Shown here: positions 16,038 to 24,925 of the stretch, piece by piece
How the letters are laid out: each line of letters starts with the position of its first letter
Position numbering within the stretch: the first letter of the stretch is position 1
Source of the DNA: Bacillus sp. Cs-700
GTDB taxonomy: Bacteria > Bacillota > Bacilli > Bacillales > Guptibacillaceae
Direction of reading: 5' to 3'
DNA length: 64,000 nt
Assembly: GCF_011082085.1 (NCBI RefSeq)
Contig: NZ_CP041063.1
Location: 3,210,001-3,274,000, forward strand
Translations under genes and position numbers: made by a program
The notes under the pieces: generated by a model
The model's input: only the letters and a program-made list of their open reading frames with translations
The model's database searches: none
What the model was told of the DNA's origin: nothing

Positions 16038-17519
16038 ATGCAAAAATTACTCGACTTGAATCCAAAGGTGACGGAATTTCTGAAAGGCACAAAGCAACTT
16101 TATATTAATGGTCAATGGAAGGATTCGGTATCAGGTAGAACATTTGATACATTAAACCCCTCAACAGGTGAAGTACTTGCTACAGTTAGTGAAGCGATGA
16201 AAGACGATATTGATGAAGCTGTTATGTCAGCTCGGAAAGCTTTTGATAGCGGACCGTGGTCTCGCATGTCTGCCTCTGCTAGAAGTCGCTTAATTTATAA
16301 GCTAGCTGATTTGATGGAAGAAAATAAAGAAGAGCTTGCGATGATTGATACGCTTGATAATGGTAAACCGATACGTGAGACGCAAAATGCGGATGTTCCA
16401 CTTGCGATTGAGCATTTTCGATACTACGCTGGCTGGTCAACCAAAATTATGGGACAAACCATTCCGGTTAACGGGCCGTTCTTTAACTATACGCGCCATG
16501 AAGCATTAGGTGTTGTGGGACAAATCATTCCGTGGAATTTCCCTCTACTTATGGCAGCCTGGAAGCTTGGTGCTGCACTCGCAACCGGTTGTACAGTTGT
16601 ACTTAAGCCAGCTGAGCAAACGCCGCTTTCAGCACTTTACTTAGCTCAATTGATGGAAGAGGCTGGTTTCCCTGAAGGTGTTGTGAACGTAGTACCAGGA
16701 TACGGGGAAACGGCAGGGGATGCACTCGTTAAGCATCCGAACGTAGATAAAATTGCATTTACTGGGTCGACTGAGGTTGGGAAATATATTATGAATCAGG
16801 CTTCAAATGATTTGAAGAGGGTTACGCTTGAACTCGGTGGGAAGTCTCCAAATATTATATTACCTGACGCCGATATGAAAAAAGCGATACCAGGGGCGTT
16901 AAGTGGTATTATGTTTAATCAGGGCCAGGTTTGCTGTGCGGGATCAAGACTTTTTGTTCAGAAGAAAGCTTATGATAATGTGATGGCTGACTTAGTAAGC
17001 CATAGTCAAAAGATCAAGCAGGGAGCAGGCTTGGATCCTGATACTGAAATGGGACCTCTCGTATCGGCTGAACAGCACGAGCGAGTGATGAAATATATTT
17101 CGAAAGGACAGGATGAGGGCGCTGAATTACTGACTGGCGGACAGGTTCCTTATGATAAGGGATACTACGTCCAACCAACCATTTTCTCTGACGTTGATGA
17201 TAAGATGACGATTGCAAAAGAGGAAATCTTCGGACCGGTTGTTGCTGCCATGCCGTTTGAAGATTTGGATGAAGTGATCGAACGAGCAAATGACTCTAAC
17301 TATGGTCTCGCAGCCGGCCTCTGGACTGAGAATTTGAAGTCCGCTCATTATGTTGCAAACAAAATCAAAGCTGGTACTGTTTGGGTAAACTGTTACAATG
17401 CGTTTGACGCTGCTTCTCCATTCGGTGGTTATAAGCAATCCGGTATTGGAAGAGAAATGGGTTCTTATGCTCTAAATAATTACACTGAAGTAAAGAGTGT
17501 ATGGATTAACTTAAAATAA
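16038..17519 (+). CDS. NAD(P)-dependent aldehyde dehydrogenase (DhaS-like)
   Basis: 493 aa from ATG 16038 behind TGGAGGG; an in-frame ATG at 16005 has no ribosome-binding site. The class I/II ALDH fold has all the key parts: IIPWNFPLLM, the general base Glu in LELGGKSPN (about residue 263), catalytic Cys in NQGQVCCAGSR (about 297), and EIFGPVV. The closest match I recall is B. subtilis DhaS. Such enzymes oxidise aliphatic or betaine-type aldehydes; the substrate cannot be fixed here, although compatible-solute genes elsewhere in the window make a betaine-type role conceivable. A -10 TATAAT (16001-16006) lies upstream and a strong terminator follows. Confidence 0.85.
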   Translation: MQKLLDLNPKVTEFLKGTKQLYINGQWKDSVSGRTFDTLNPSTGEVLATVSEAMKDDIDEAVMSARKAFDSGPWSRMSASARSRLIYKLADLMEENKEELAMIDTLDNGKPIRETQNADVPLAIEHFRYYAGWSTKIMGQTIPVNGPFFNYTRHEALGVVGQIIPWNFPLLMAAWKLGAALATGCTVVLKPAEQTPLSALYLAQLMEEAGFPEGVVNVVPGYGETAGDALVKHPNVDKIAFTGSTEVGKYIMNQASNDLKRVTLELGGKSPNIILPDADMKKAIPGALSGIMFNQGQVCCAGSRLFVQKKAYDNVMADLVSHSQKIKQGAGLDPDTEMGPLVSAEQHERVMKYISKGQDEGAELLTGGQVPYDKGYYVQPTIFSDVDDKMTIAKEEIFGPVVAAMPFEDLDEVIERANDSNYGLAAGLWTENLKSAHYVANKIKAGTVWVNCYNAFDAASPFGGYKQSGIGREMGSYALNNYTEVKSVWINLK

Positions 17520-17526
17520 TAAAACA

Positions 17527-17562
17527 GAACCGCCTGTCCTTTTATGGACGGGCGGTTCTTTC
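17527..17562. terminator. bidirectional terminator between ALDH and yhzD
   Basis: A 13-bp stem GAACCGCCTGTCC/GGACGGGCGGTTC (one G-U pair) with loop TTTTAT and a short T-run. Confidence 0.85.
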
Positions 17563-17571
17563 ATGATAGCG

Positions 17572-17757
17572 CTATCTTTTTAAGACGATCAATTTTCCTG
17601 CAGATGAGACGACGCGGGCCGTATGATTTTCAAATCCTTTTTGCTTCAACAGCTCTTCGCCTACTTTTTTAGCTTCCTTGTCGTCTTGCGCCTCAAAACT
17701 TTCATCAAGAACGGTAGCGCCACTTTTTTCAAATGCTGTGATAATGTATTTTTCCAT
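17572..17757 (-). CDS. yhzD: YhzD-like small protein
   Basis: 61 aa (MEKYIITAFEKSGATVLDE, then KLIVLKR at the end), the size and pattern of the YhzD family, which in B. subtilis lies in the same neighbourhood. There is no membrane segment. Function is unknown. The ribosome-binding site is AGGAGGGGATAAC. Confidence 0.75.
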   Translation of the reverse strand: MEKYIITAFEKSGATVLDESFEAQDDKEAKKVGEELLKQKGFENHTARVVSSAGKLIVLKR

Positions 17758-17895
17758 GTTATCCCCTCCTATTAGTAGTTTACCGATTGATCAATATGTT
17801 GTCACTTTTTTCTAAAAAAACGAATCTTTTAAGAAAATGAAACGTTATACTTATCATGACGTTTAAAGGTAATGAATAGTTAAAAGGGGGAAGCT

Positions 17896-18792
17896 ATGCT
17901 CGAATTTCAACATGTTTCAAAACAGTTTGGTGCCTTTACGGCAGTTGAGGAACTGAATCTTTCCATTCCAGAAAATGAGATCTTTGGTTTGCTGGGTGGG
18001 AATGGAGCTGGTAAAACGACGACATTTCGGATGCTATTGAGACTGATTGATCAAACGAAAGGAACAATAAGCTGGAAGGGAGAACGAATCTCCTATGATT
18101 CTAGTCATTTAATTGGTTACTTACCTGAAGAACGCGGCCTCTATCCAAAGATGAAAGTAAAAGAACAATTAATTTACCTTGGGAAATTACGGGGGATGAA
18201 GAAATATGAGGTTGAAAAAGAGATCACAAGCTGGCTAGATCGGTTTAAAGTACCAGAATACCTCGACAAGAAAGTAGAAGAACTGTCGAAAGGAAATCAG
18301 CAAAAAATTCAATTCATTGCTAGCGTCATCCATAAACCAGAGTTGCTCATTCTAGATGAGCCATTTAGTGGGCTGGATCCTGTAAATGTTGAAGTGTTAA
18401 AAGAGGCTGTGCTTGATTTGAAGAAAGCTGGCACAACGATTTTATTCTCCAGTCATCGAATGGAGCATGTGGAAGAACTTTGTGAGCATCTCTGTATTTT
18501 ACATAAAGGAAAAGCAGTCGTTTCAGGAAATTTGAAAGAAATTAAGCGTTCATATGGGAAAAAAAACATTCGAATTGATGCAGATTTTGATCTCTCCTTT
18601 TTAAAAAATGTGGAAGGGGTTCTTCGTTTGAAACAAGGCATGAATCATAGTGTCGTTCAGATTGAGAATGAACAGGCTTCTCAGACAATTTTAGGAGAGT
18701 TAGCAAGGAAAGGGTTTGTTCGAAAGTTTGAATTAGAAGAGCCATCTTTAAATGATATTTTCATTGAAAAGGTGGGTGCGGCATATGAATAA
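17896..18792 (+). CDS. yhaQ: ABC exporter ATPase YhaQ
   Basis: 298 aa. Walker A GGNGAGKTT (about residues 35-43), signature LSKGNQQKIQF and Walker B LLILDEPFSGLDP are followed by a roughly 80-residue C-terminal extension typical of NatA-like ATPases. It pairs with the permease YhaP, whose start overlaps its stop by 8 bp. In B. subtilis YhaQP resembles the NatAB sodium exporter; the substrate is not certain. ATG 17896 follows AAAAGGGGGAAGCT. Confidence 0.88.
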   Translation: MLEFQHVSKQFGAFTAVEELNLSIPENEIFGLLGGNGAGKTTTFRMLLRLIDQTKGTISWKGERISYDSSHLIGYLPEERGLYPKMKVKEQLIYLGKLRGMKKYEVEKEITSWLDRFKVPEYLDKKVEELSKGNQQKIQFIASVIHKPELLILDEPFSGLDPVNVEVLKEAVLDLKKAGTTILFSSHRMEHVEELCEHLCILHKGKAVVSGNLKEIKRSYGKKNIRIDADFDLSFLKNVEGVLRLKQGMNHSVVQIENEQASQTILGELARKGFVRKFELEEPSLNDIFIEKVGAAYE

Positions 18793-20038
18793 GTTTTTCA
18801 TCGTTCTTTCTCAAACCTATTTAAATCGCTTGAAATCCAAAGCGTTTATTATTACAACGGTTATAACATTATTGATGATCTTCTTAATTACAAACATATC
18901 AACCATTATCAATACCTTTGATTCAAGTGAGGCTGATCGAGTAGGAGTGATTGATACAGGATCGTTTTATTCACCACTTGAGAAGCAGATCAACATGATG
19001 AACGCTGATATTGTTTTAGAGAAATTTGATGGAACGGAAGAGGAAGCGGAGAAAGCGATTGAACAGGGAGAGTTCGACAGCTATTTGGTTCTTGAAGAAA
19101 ATGAAGCGGAGGAGCCTTCAGGAGTTTATAAAGCAGAGACGGTGGCCGAACAAGTAACCCCACAAGTACTTGAAGCCGCTCTTCAGCAAATGAAGAGTAC
19201 CTTTGCTGCTGAAAAAGCTGGTGTGACACAAGAGCAGCTTAACCAAATCGATCAGCCTGTACAATTTGAGAAAGTGGCTTTAGAAAAAGGTGCAAAGACA
19301 GAGGACGAATTAAATCAAGCGCGTGTGTTTGTTTATGTTCTTTTATTCGTCATCTACTTTTCAGTCATTTTTTATGGGAATATGGTAGCTGTTGAAGTAG
19401 CGACAGAAAAATCATCACGAGTGATGGAAATATTAATTTCAAGCGTTTCTCCTGTTAAGCAAATGTTTGGTAAAATTCTTGGAATTGCTTTGCTTGGTTT
19501 AACACAATACGCGATTATTATTGCGAGTGGTTATCTGTTTATGCAGATGCAGGAGGAAAGTCTCACCGAAACAGGCTTTCTTTCATTTCTTGATTTTAGT
19601 AACATTTCAGCTTCGCTCATTGTTTATGCAATTGTTTTCTTTATGCTTGGGTATTTGCTGTATGCAACGATCCTTGCCATGGTTGGATCACTTGTAAGCA
19701 GGGCTGAAGAAGTGCAGCAGATGATTATGCCAGTGCAACTTCTAATCATTGTTGCCTTCTTTATCGCGATGTTTGGTCTAAGTACACCATCTGCTACATT
19801 CGTCACGATTTCATCCTATATTCCGTTTTTCTCACCGGTCGTCATGTTTTTACGTGTAGGAATGCTCTCGATTCCATTCTGGGAAGTAGCTCTAAGCCTT
19901 TCGTTGCTTGTTGGAGCAATTGTTTTATTTGGGATTATGGGCGCGAAAGTCTACCGAGGTGGTGTTCTCATGTATGGAAAGTCATCTTCATTAAAAGACA
20001 TTGGAAAAGCATTAAAGTTATCGAAACGTGAACAATAA
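18785..20038 (+). CDS. yhaP: ABC-2 type exporter permease YhaP
   Basis: 417 aa from ATG 18785, overlapping yhaQ by 8 bp. One N-terminal membrane segment (TTVITLLMIFLITNI), a roughly 150-residue extracytoplasmic domain rich in Glu and Gln, then five to six membrane segments starting with RVFVYVLLFVIYFSVIF. This is the NatB/YhaP layout. The acidic external domain is a marked feature. With YhaQ it should form an exporter, perhaps for Na+ or an organic ion. A terminator follows. Confidence 0.88.
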   Translation: MNKFFIVLSQTYLNRLKSKAFIITTVITLLMIFLITNISTIINTFDSSEADRVGVIDTGSFYSPLEKQINMMNADIVLEKFDGTEEEAEKAIEQGEFDSYLVLEENEAEEPSGVYKAETVAEQVTPQVLEAALQQMKSTFAAEKAGVTQEQLNQIDQPVQFEKVALEKGAKTEDELNQARVFVYVLLFVIYFSVIFYGNMVAVEVATEKSSRVMEILISSVSPVKQMFGKILGIALLGLTQYAIIIASGYLFMQMQEESLTETGFLSFLDFSNISASLIVYAIVFFMLGYLLYATILAMVGSLVSRAEEVQQMIMPVQLLIIVAFFIAMFGLSTPSATFVTISSYIPFFSPVVMFLRVGMLSIPFWEVALSLSLLVGAIVLFGIMGAKVYRGGVLMYGKSSSLKDIGKALKLSKREQ

Positions 20039-20060
20039 CATTAAATGAAAAGAAGTTAGC

Positions 20061-20094
20061 AGACCCGGAGATATGGTTCTTCGGGTCTTATTTA
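20061..20094 (+). terminator. terminator of yhaQP
   Basis: Stem AGACCCGGA (20061-20069)/TTCGGGTCT (20080-20088, one G-U) followed by a T-rich stretch. Confidence 0.65.
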
Positions 20095-20227
20095 TATTAT
20101 TAATCTTTATCGGTTGGGCTCATAAGTGTTCGATGCAGGTGAATAAAGAATGTGAAAGCGTACGAACGTGCGCTCGATTAGATATGGTAAAATGAATGGT
20201 AGAGAGCATTTGAAAGGGAGATGAGTG

Positions 20228-21469
20228 ATGAAAGAAGTATCCTTTCTGCACTGTGCGGATCTACATTTAGATAGACCATTCACCGGTGCTAATCAATTAC
20301 CAACTTCGATTCATGAATTTGTTCGAGAAAGTGCTTATCGCTCTTTGCGCGCTATCGTTGATCTGGCTATTCAGCAACGTGTTGATTTTGTCCTTTTTGT
20401 TGGAGATTTGTTTGATAGTAGCTACCGTAGCATAAAGACACAGATGGTTCTCTTACAAGAGTTAAAGAGATTAGATGAAGCGGGGATCTATAGCTATCTT
20501 TCTCATGGAAATCATGATGCACTGGACGGAGAGTGGGCTGCTTTAACTTGGCCAGAATCAAGCTGCTTTTTCAGTGAGGAAGTGGAAGCTGTTCCATTCA
20601 AGCAAGAAGAGAAGACGGTTGCCTGGATTCATGGATTTAGTTATCCAACTCGTCATGTGAATGAACGGATGATAAGTGCTTACCAAAGGACGGATGAAGA
20701 GAGTTTCCAAATCGGAATGCTTCACGGAAATTTAGAAGGACAGACGGAGCACTCTGCTTATGCCCCGTTTACGTTAAGTGAATTAATCGAAAAAAACTTC
20801 GATTATTGGGCGCTTGGTCATATTCATCAACGGACAGAGTTACTGGAAAATCCACCGATCGTGTATCCCGGAAACATCCAGGGGGCTCATTCTAAAGAAC
20901 GAGGCAAAAAGGGATGTTATTTTGTAAAGTTAAGCGATGATGATTCAGTCACGGTTTTTCATCAGACATCTGATGTTACATGGCATAGGCCAGTTGTTGA
21001 TATTGGGAAATGCAATTCCATGGAGCAACTTCTAAACGTTTGTGAAGAAATACTGAATGAGGAAAACTTCTCTACAGGCGGGCATTTAATCAATTTTGAA
21101 TTTATTGGGATAAGTTCATTACATACAGATCTGCTGTATGCAAACCAATTAGATGACCTTCTCCAGACGCTCCAATTAAATCGAGACATGGAAGATAACG
21201 GATTTGTATGGCCGTACAAATTATCTTTGCATTCTATGCCTTCATGGGATCGGGACAGTTTAAAAGAGCAGAGTGGCTTTTTACAAGACATTCTCTTTAT
21301 TTCAGACCACTATGAGCAAAATGATCTGAAAGAAGCCATATCCCCTCTCTATAGCCACAGGCGAGCGAGAAAGGCACTTCATCCTCTAGAAGATGAAAGC
21401 CAGTTAATAAAAGAAGCGGAAGAACTCTTGCTCACCTACCTGATTGATTCAAAAGGAGATGGCGAGTAA
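20228..21469 (+). CDS. yhaO: metallophosphoesterase, DNA repair exonuclease YhaO (SbcD/Mre11-like)
   Basis: 413 aa from ATG 20228 behind AAAGGGAG. All phosphoesterase motifs are present: LHCADLHLD (DxH), FVGDLFDSS (GDxxD), SHGNHD and GHIHQ. The fold is that of Mre11/SbcD nucleases. Its stop overlaps the start of yhaN by one base, as for the SbcD-SbcC pair, so the two proteins probably form a nuclease-ATPase complex acting on DNA ends. Gene order matches B. subtilis. Confidence 0.88.
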   Translation: MKEVSFLHCADLHLDRPFTGANQLPTSIHEFVRESAYRSLRAIVDLAIQQRVDFVLFVGDLFDSSYRSIKTQMVLLQELKRLDEAGIYSYLSHGNHDALDGEWAALTWPESSCFFSEEVEAVPFKQEEKTVAWIHGFSYPTRHVNERMISAYQRTDEESFQIGMLHGNLEGQTEHSAYAPFTLSELIEKNFDYWALGHIHQRTELLENPPIVYPGNIQGAHSKERGKKGCYFVKLSDDDSVTVFHQTSDVTWHRPVVDIGKCNSMEQLLNVCEEILNEENFSTGGHLINFEFIGISSLHTDLLYANQLDDLLQTLQLNRDMEDNGFVWPYKLSLHSMPSWDRDSLKEQSGFLQDILFISDHYEQNDLKEAISPLYSHRRARKALHPLEDESQLIKEAEELLLTYLIDSKGDGE

Positions 21470-24255
21470 TGAAACTTAAAGGCATCGAAATCTATGGTTT
21501 CGGAAAGTTTGAAAACGATCGAATCGAAGATATTTCAACTGAATTGCAACTTATATTTGGAGAGAACGAAGCAGGGAAATCAACGCTTATTGCGTTTATC
21601 GAATACGTATTATTTGGCTTTCAGGCTCGTCAAGAAAATAACTATAAGATGAATCAACTGCCGCGTTTTGGAGGCGTGCTTTCTGTTGAAAATAATGGAG
21701 AAATGTTTCGGATTGAAAGAACGAAAGATCGCATGTCTGAACAGGTTGTGATCTACTTTTCGAACGGCTCAGTTGGAGATAGTGACGATTTAAAGGCCCT
21801 ATTAAAGGGAATGAATCGAACGAGCTTTAGACAAATTTTCTTTTGTAATTTGACAACGCTAAATGACTATCAATACTATGATGAAGAAGGTTGGAATCAA
21901 GTATTATATGAAGCCGGTATGAGCGGTGGGGCTTCATTACTTGCCATTGAAAAGAACTTTGAAAAGTGGCAAGGCGAAATTTTTAAGCCAGGTGGTAGAA
22001 AACCACAACTTAATGAAAAACTGGAAAGCTATGAGTCTTTAAAGAAAAAGACGGACGAATGGGAGAAGAAAAACGAGAGCTATAACCATTTGATCGAGAA
22101 GGTCGAGAAGTTAGAAACACAAGTGAAGGACAATGCAAAAAGGTTGCAATTACTTCAATCTGAGCAGCGAACGCTTGATTATGAGAAACAAATCTTCCCT
22201 CTTTTAAAACAAAAACAGGAGCTTCATCATTTATTGGAAACTCTACCTGAGTTTGATCCTTTTCCAGAGGAGGGACTTGCGAGGTTCGAAAAATGGAAAG
22301 AACAGTCTGTCCTGTTATCTGGGGAATTAGAAAGTTTAAAGAAAAGAAAGCAGGGTCTACAAGCAGAAATTAACCCTAATCATCTTCTTCCTGATGCAAA
22401 AACATTCTTACAAGAAGTTTCCTCTTTGAACGAAGAAATGATTCTTTACCGAGGAAGAACAGAAGAAAGAAGAAGACGTAAGCAAGAACTTTTATCACTT
22501 GAGAAAACACTTGAATCAGAGTTGCAGGAATTAGGAGAAACTGAAGAAAAAGTAAAACCTCTGAAGACGTCGTTTTCAGGACGTGAAAGTTTAAAACAAA
22601 TCACAGAAGCCTACCAGCTATCAAATCAGAAATACCAATACGTCAATGAGGGATTCCTCACGGCTAAAGAAGATCTTGAGAAAGAAGAAAATGAGTATAA
22701 ACGCATAAAAGAACGCATTGCTTCTGAGAAAACGCATAAAAAGGGAGAAAGAGAAAGCTTTACAACCCAAAAGCGACCATTTGAGATGATCGCAGTCGCC
22801 ATCATACTTCTGATTGTGATAGGTTTAGCTGAAAATTGGCTTCTTGGTTTCGTGGCGGCGGCTATTGTTCTCGGTGGAGCAATCCTTATGACTTACACAT
22901 CTAAGGCCTCTAAAGGCGGCTTGCAAGATGAGGCACTGATCCGTGAGAGAGAGTGGACTCGACAAGGTGAACAAATAAAAGATCAAGTAGATCGCCTTAA
23001 CCGTGCATACTTGAAGGCTGCAGAAAAAGTGGATCTTTGGGAAGCGGAGAGGTATCAACTTGATAAAGAATTGGAGGAGTGGCGTGTACGTCATTCGTTT
23101 CCAGAAAATTGGCCTTCTACATCATTGCTAGACGGATTTGACAGGGTGGTTTCAATTAAGAAGCTGCAGACGGACCGCCATCAAAAGCAGAAGCAGATAG
23201 AGGAGCTTGAATCTCATTTAGCCTTATTCGAAGCTAGAATGAAGCGTTTATGTAACAAAGTGAATTTACACGATCAAACGCCTGAAAATGCGATTCAACG
23301 CGTGCTCCAAAAAGCGGAAGAACAAAGAGAAAGTTTGAAAAAAGTTGACATTGCGAAAAGTAAGTTAAAATCCCTTGAGGAGCAGTATGATGAGGTTTCT
23401 GCAAAATTAAACAGCTGTAATGAGGAAATAAATGGGCTAATGCTGTTAGCAGAGACAGAAGGCGAAGAGGCCTATCGAACTAAAGGAAAAGCTCACCAAG
23501 AAGCAAAAGAGCTAAATCACCAACTTGCTACTCTTTCCTCTCAGCTCGGTGAGGATGCATCTGTAAGATTTGCAACTGTGGAAGAATTAGAGGATCAGCG
23601 TCAACAAGTAGAGCAGGAAGAAGCGTCTATATTGGAGAAGCAGCAATCACTTTACAAGCAGATAGCTACTGAGCAAGAAAAAATTCGTCTTTTAACAGAA
23701 GACGGCACGTATGATGAGCTGCTTTTACAACGGCAGCAAAAGGAGGATGAGATTAACGCTTATGCCAGAAGATGGTCTGTCATGAAAGTAGCATCTGATC
23801 TTCTAACGAAAGCGAAAGCAAGATATCAAGAAGAACGCCTACCAGCTGTGATGAAGAAAGCGGAAGAATACTTCAAGAACATAACAGATGAGCGTTACAC
23901 CGCTATTTATCCACCTTTAGAAGGTGAACCTTTTCGAGTAGTTCATAAAAGCGGACAAGCGTACAAGCCATCTGAATTAAGTAGGGGAACAGCTGAGCAA
24001 TTATATTTGTGTATAAGACTTGCACTTGCTTCTATATCTGCAGTAGAAATGCCCATTTTTCTTGATGACATTTTTGTGAATTTTGATGAAAAACGGACGA
24101 ATCTTGCGAAAGCATTTATTAAGAAGTTTTCTAAAGAACATCAAGTGGTTTTATTAACATGCCATACAGCTACCACGGTTGGGATTAATCACAAAATGCA
24201 TGTACTTGAACGTTCATCTGATGTGATAAATAATAAAAATCATTTAATGAGGTGA
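21469..24255 (+). CDS. yhaN: SbcC/Rad50-like ATPase YhaN with a membrane hairpin in its coiled coil
   Basis: 928 aa. An N-terminal Walker A GENEAGKST (about 32-40), long Glu/Lys-rich coiled coils on both sides, a central hydrophobic pair of segments (about 440-475, IAVAIILLIVIGLAENWLL then VAAAIVLGGAILM), and a C-terminal signature LSRGTAEQLYL with Walker B IFLDDIFVNFD. In Rad50/SbcC this central place is the zinc hook or hinge; here two membrane spans replace it, so the complex would be tethered to the membrane. It is coupled to yhaO. The next gene starts 4 bp after its stop. Confidence 0.88.
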   Translation: MKLKGIEIYGFGKFENDRIEDISTELQLIFGENEAGKSTLIAFIEYVLFGFQARQENNYKMNQLPRFGGVLSVENNGEMFRIERTKDRMSEQVVIYFSNGSVGDSDDLKALLKGMNRTSFRQIFFCNLTTLNDYQYYDEEGWNQVLYEAGMSGGASLLAIEKNFEKWQGEIFKPGGRKPQLNEKLESYESLKKKTDEWEKKNESYNHLIEKVEKLETQVKDNAKRLQLLQSEQRTLDYEKQIFPLLKQKQELHHLLETLPEFDPFPEEGLARFEKWKEQSVLLSGELESLKKRKQGLQAEINPNHLLPDAKTFLQEVSSLNEEMILYRGRTEERRRRKQELLSLEKTLESELQELGETEEKVKPLKTSFSGRESLKQITEAYQLSNQKYQYVNEGFLTAKEDLEKEENEYKRIKERIASEKTHKKGERESFTTQKRPFEMIAVAIILLIVIGLAENWLLGFVAAAIVLGGAILMTYTSKASKGGLQDEALIREREWTRQGEQIKDQVDRLNRAYLKAAEKVDLWEAERYQLDKELEEWRVRHSFPENWPSTSLLDGFDRVVSIKKLQTDRHQKQKQIEELESHLALFEARMKRLCNKVNLHDQTPENAIQRVLQKAEEQRESLKKVDIAKSKLKSLEEQYDEVSAKLNSCNEEINGLMLLAETEGEEAYRTKGKAHQEAKELNHQLATLSSQLGEDASVRFATVEELEDQRQQVEQEEASILEKQQSLYKQIATEQEKIRLLTEDGTYDELLLQRQQKEDEINAYARRWSVMKVASDLLTKAKARYQEERLPAVMKKAEEYFKNITDERYTAIYPPLEGEPFRVVHKSGQAYKPSELSRGTAEQLYLCIRLALASISAVEMPIFLDDIFVNFDEKRTNLAKAFIKKFSKEHQVVLLTCHTATTVGINHKMHVLERSSDVINNKNHLMR

Positions 24256-24259
24256 CCTT

Positions 24260-24925
24260 ATGGAGGAAGTTTACAAAATACACTTGGTTGAAGATGAAGA
24301 GAATCTAGTTCAAATATTAAAAACGTATATGGAAAAGGAAGGATTTGTAGTGAAAACTTTTTTGAGTGGAGAAGAAGCGCTCGAAAGCATTCACGAATCC
24401 TGTCACCTTTGGATATTGGATATTATGCTTCCTGGAATTGATGGATACGAATTGTTAAAGAAAATTAAGGCAGAGGACGATGTGCCGGTTATCTTTATTT
24501 CAGCGAGAGATGAAGATCTTGATCGCATTGTTGGTCTTGAATTAGGAAGTGATGATTATATTGCAAAGCCATTCATGCCGAGAGAACTAATCATTCGCGC
24601 AAAAAAGCTATTAAAGCGAGTGTATCAGCAATCTTCCCAAAAACGATTTGAAATTGTAGAATATGAAATTGATCCTGTTTCAAGAAAAGTGCTAGATCGA
24701 GGGGAGCCTGTTGAATTAACCACGAAAGAAATGGACTTAATTCTTTACTTAGTTGATCACGTTAATCAAACATTGTCTAGAGAACAAATTCTTGTTCACG
24801 TTTGGGGAGACGATTATGTTGGATCAGATCGCGCCGTTGATGATGTGATAAGACGTGTACGAAAGAAAATGCCGCGCATGAATCTTGAGACTTCTTATGG
24901 ACTTGGTTACCGGTTAATCACATGA
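24260..24925 (+). CDS. OmpR-family response regulator
   Basis: 221 aa. The receiver domain has an acidic pocket near EDEE, the phospho-acceptor Asp in LWILDIMLPGIDGYE (about residue 53) and Lys in DDYIAKPF (about 102). A winged helix of OmpR type ends the protein (VELTTKEMDLILYLV, GSDRAVDDVIRRVRKK). It starts 4 bp after yhaN and overlaps the kinase gene by 4 bp, so it belongs to the yhaON transcript. It is not part of this locus in B. subtilis as I remember it. Its target genes are unknown. Confidence 0.88.
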   Translation: MEEVYKIHLVEDEENLVQILKTYMEKEGFVVKTFLSGEEALESIHESCHLWILDIMLPGIDGYELLKKIKAEDDVPVIFISARDEDLDRIVGLELGSDDYIAKPFMPRELIIRAKKLLKRVYQQSSQKRFEIVEYEIDPVSRKVLDRGEPVELTTKEMDLILYLVDHVNQTLSREQILVHVWGDDYVGSDRAVDDVIRRVRKKMPRMNLETSYGLGYRLIT

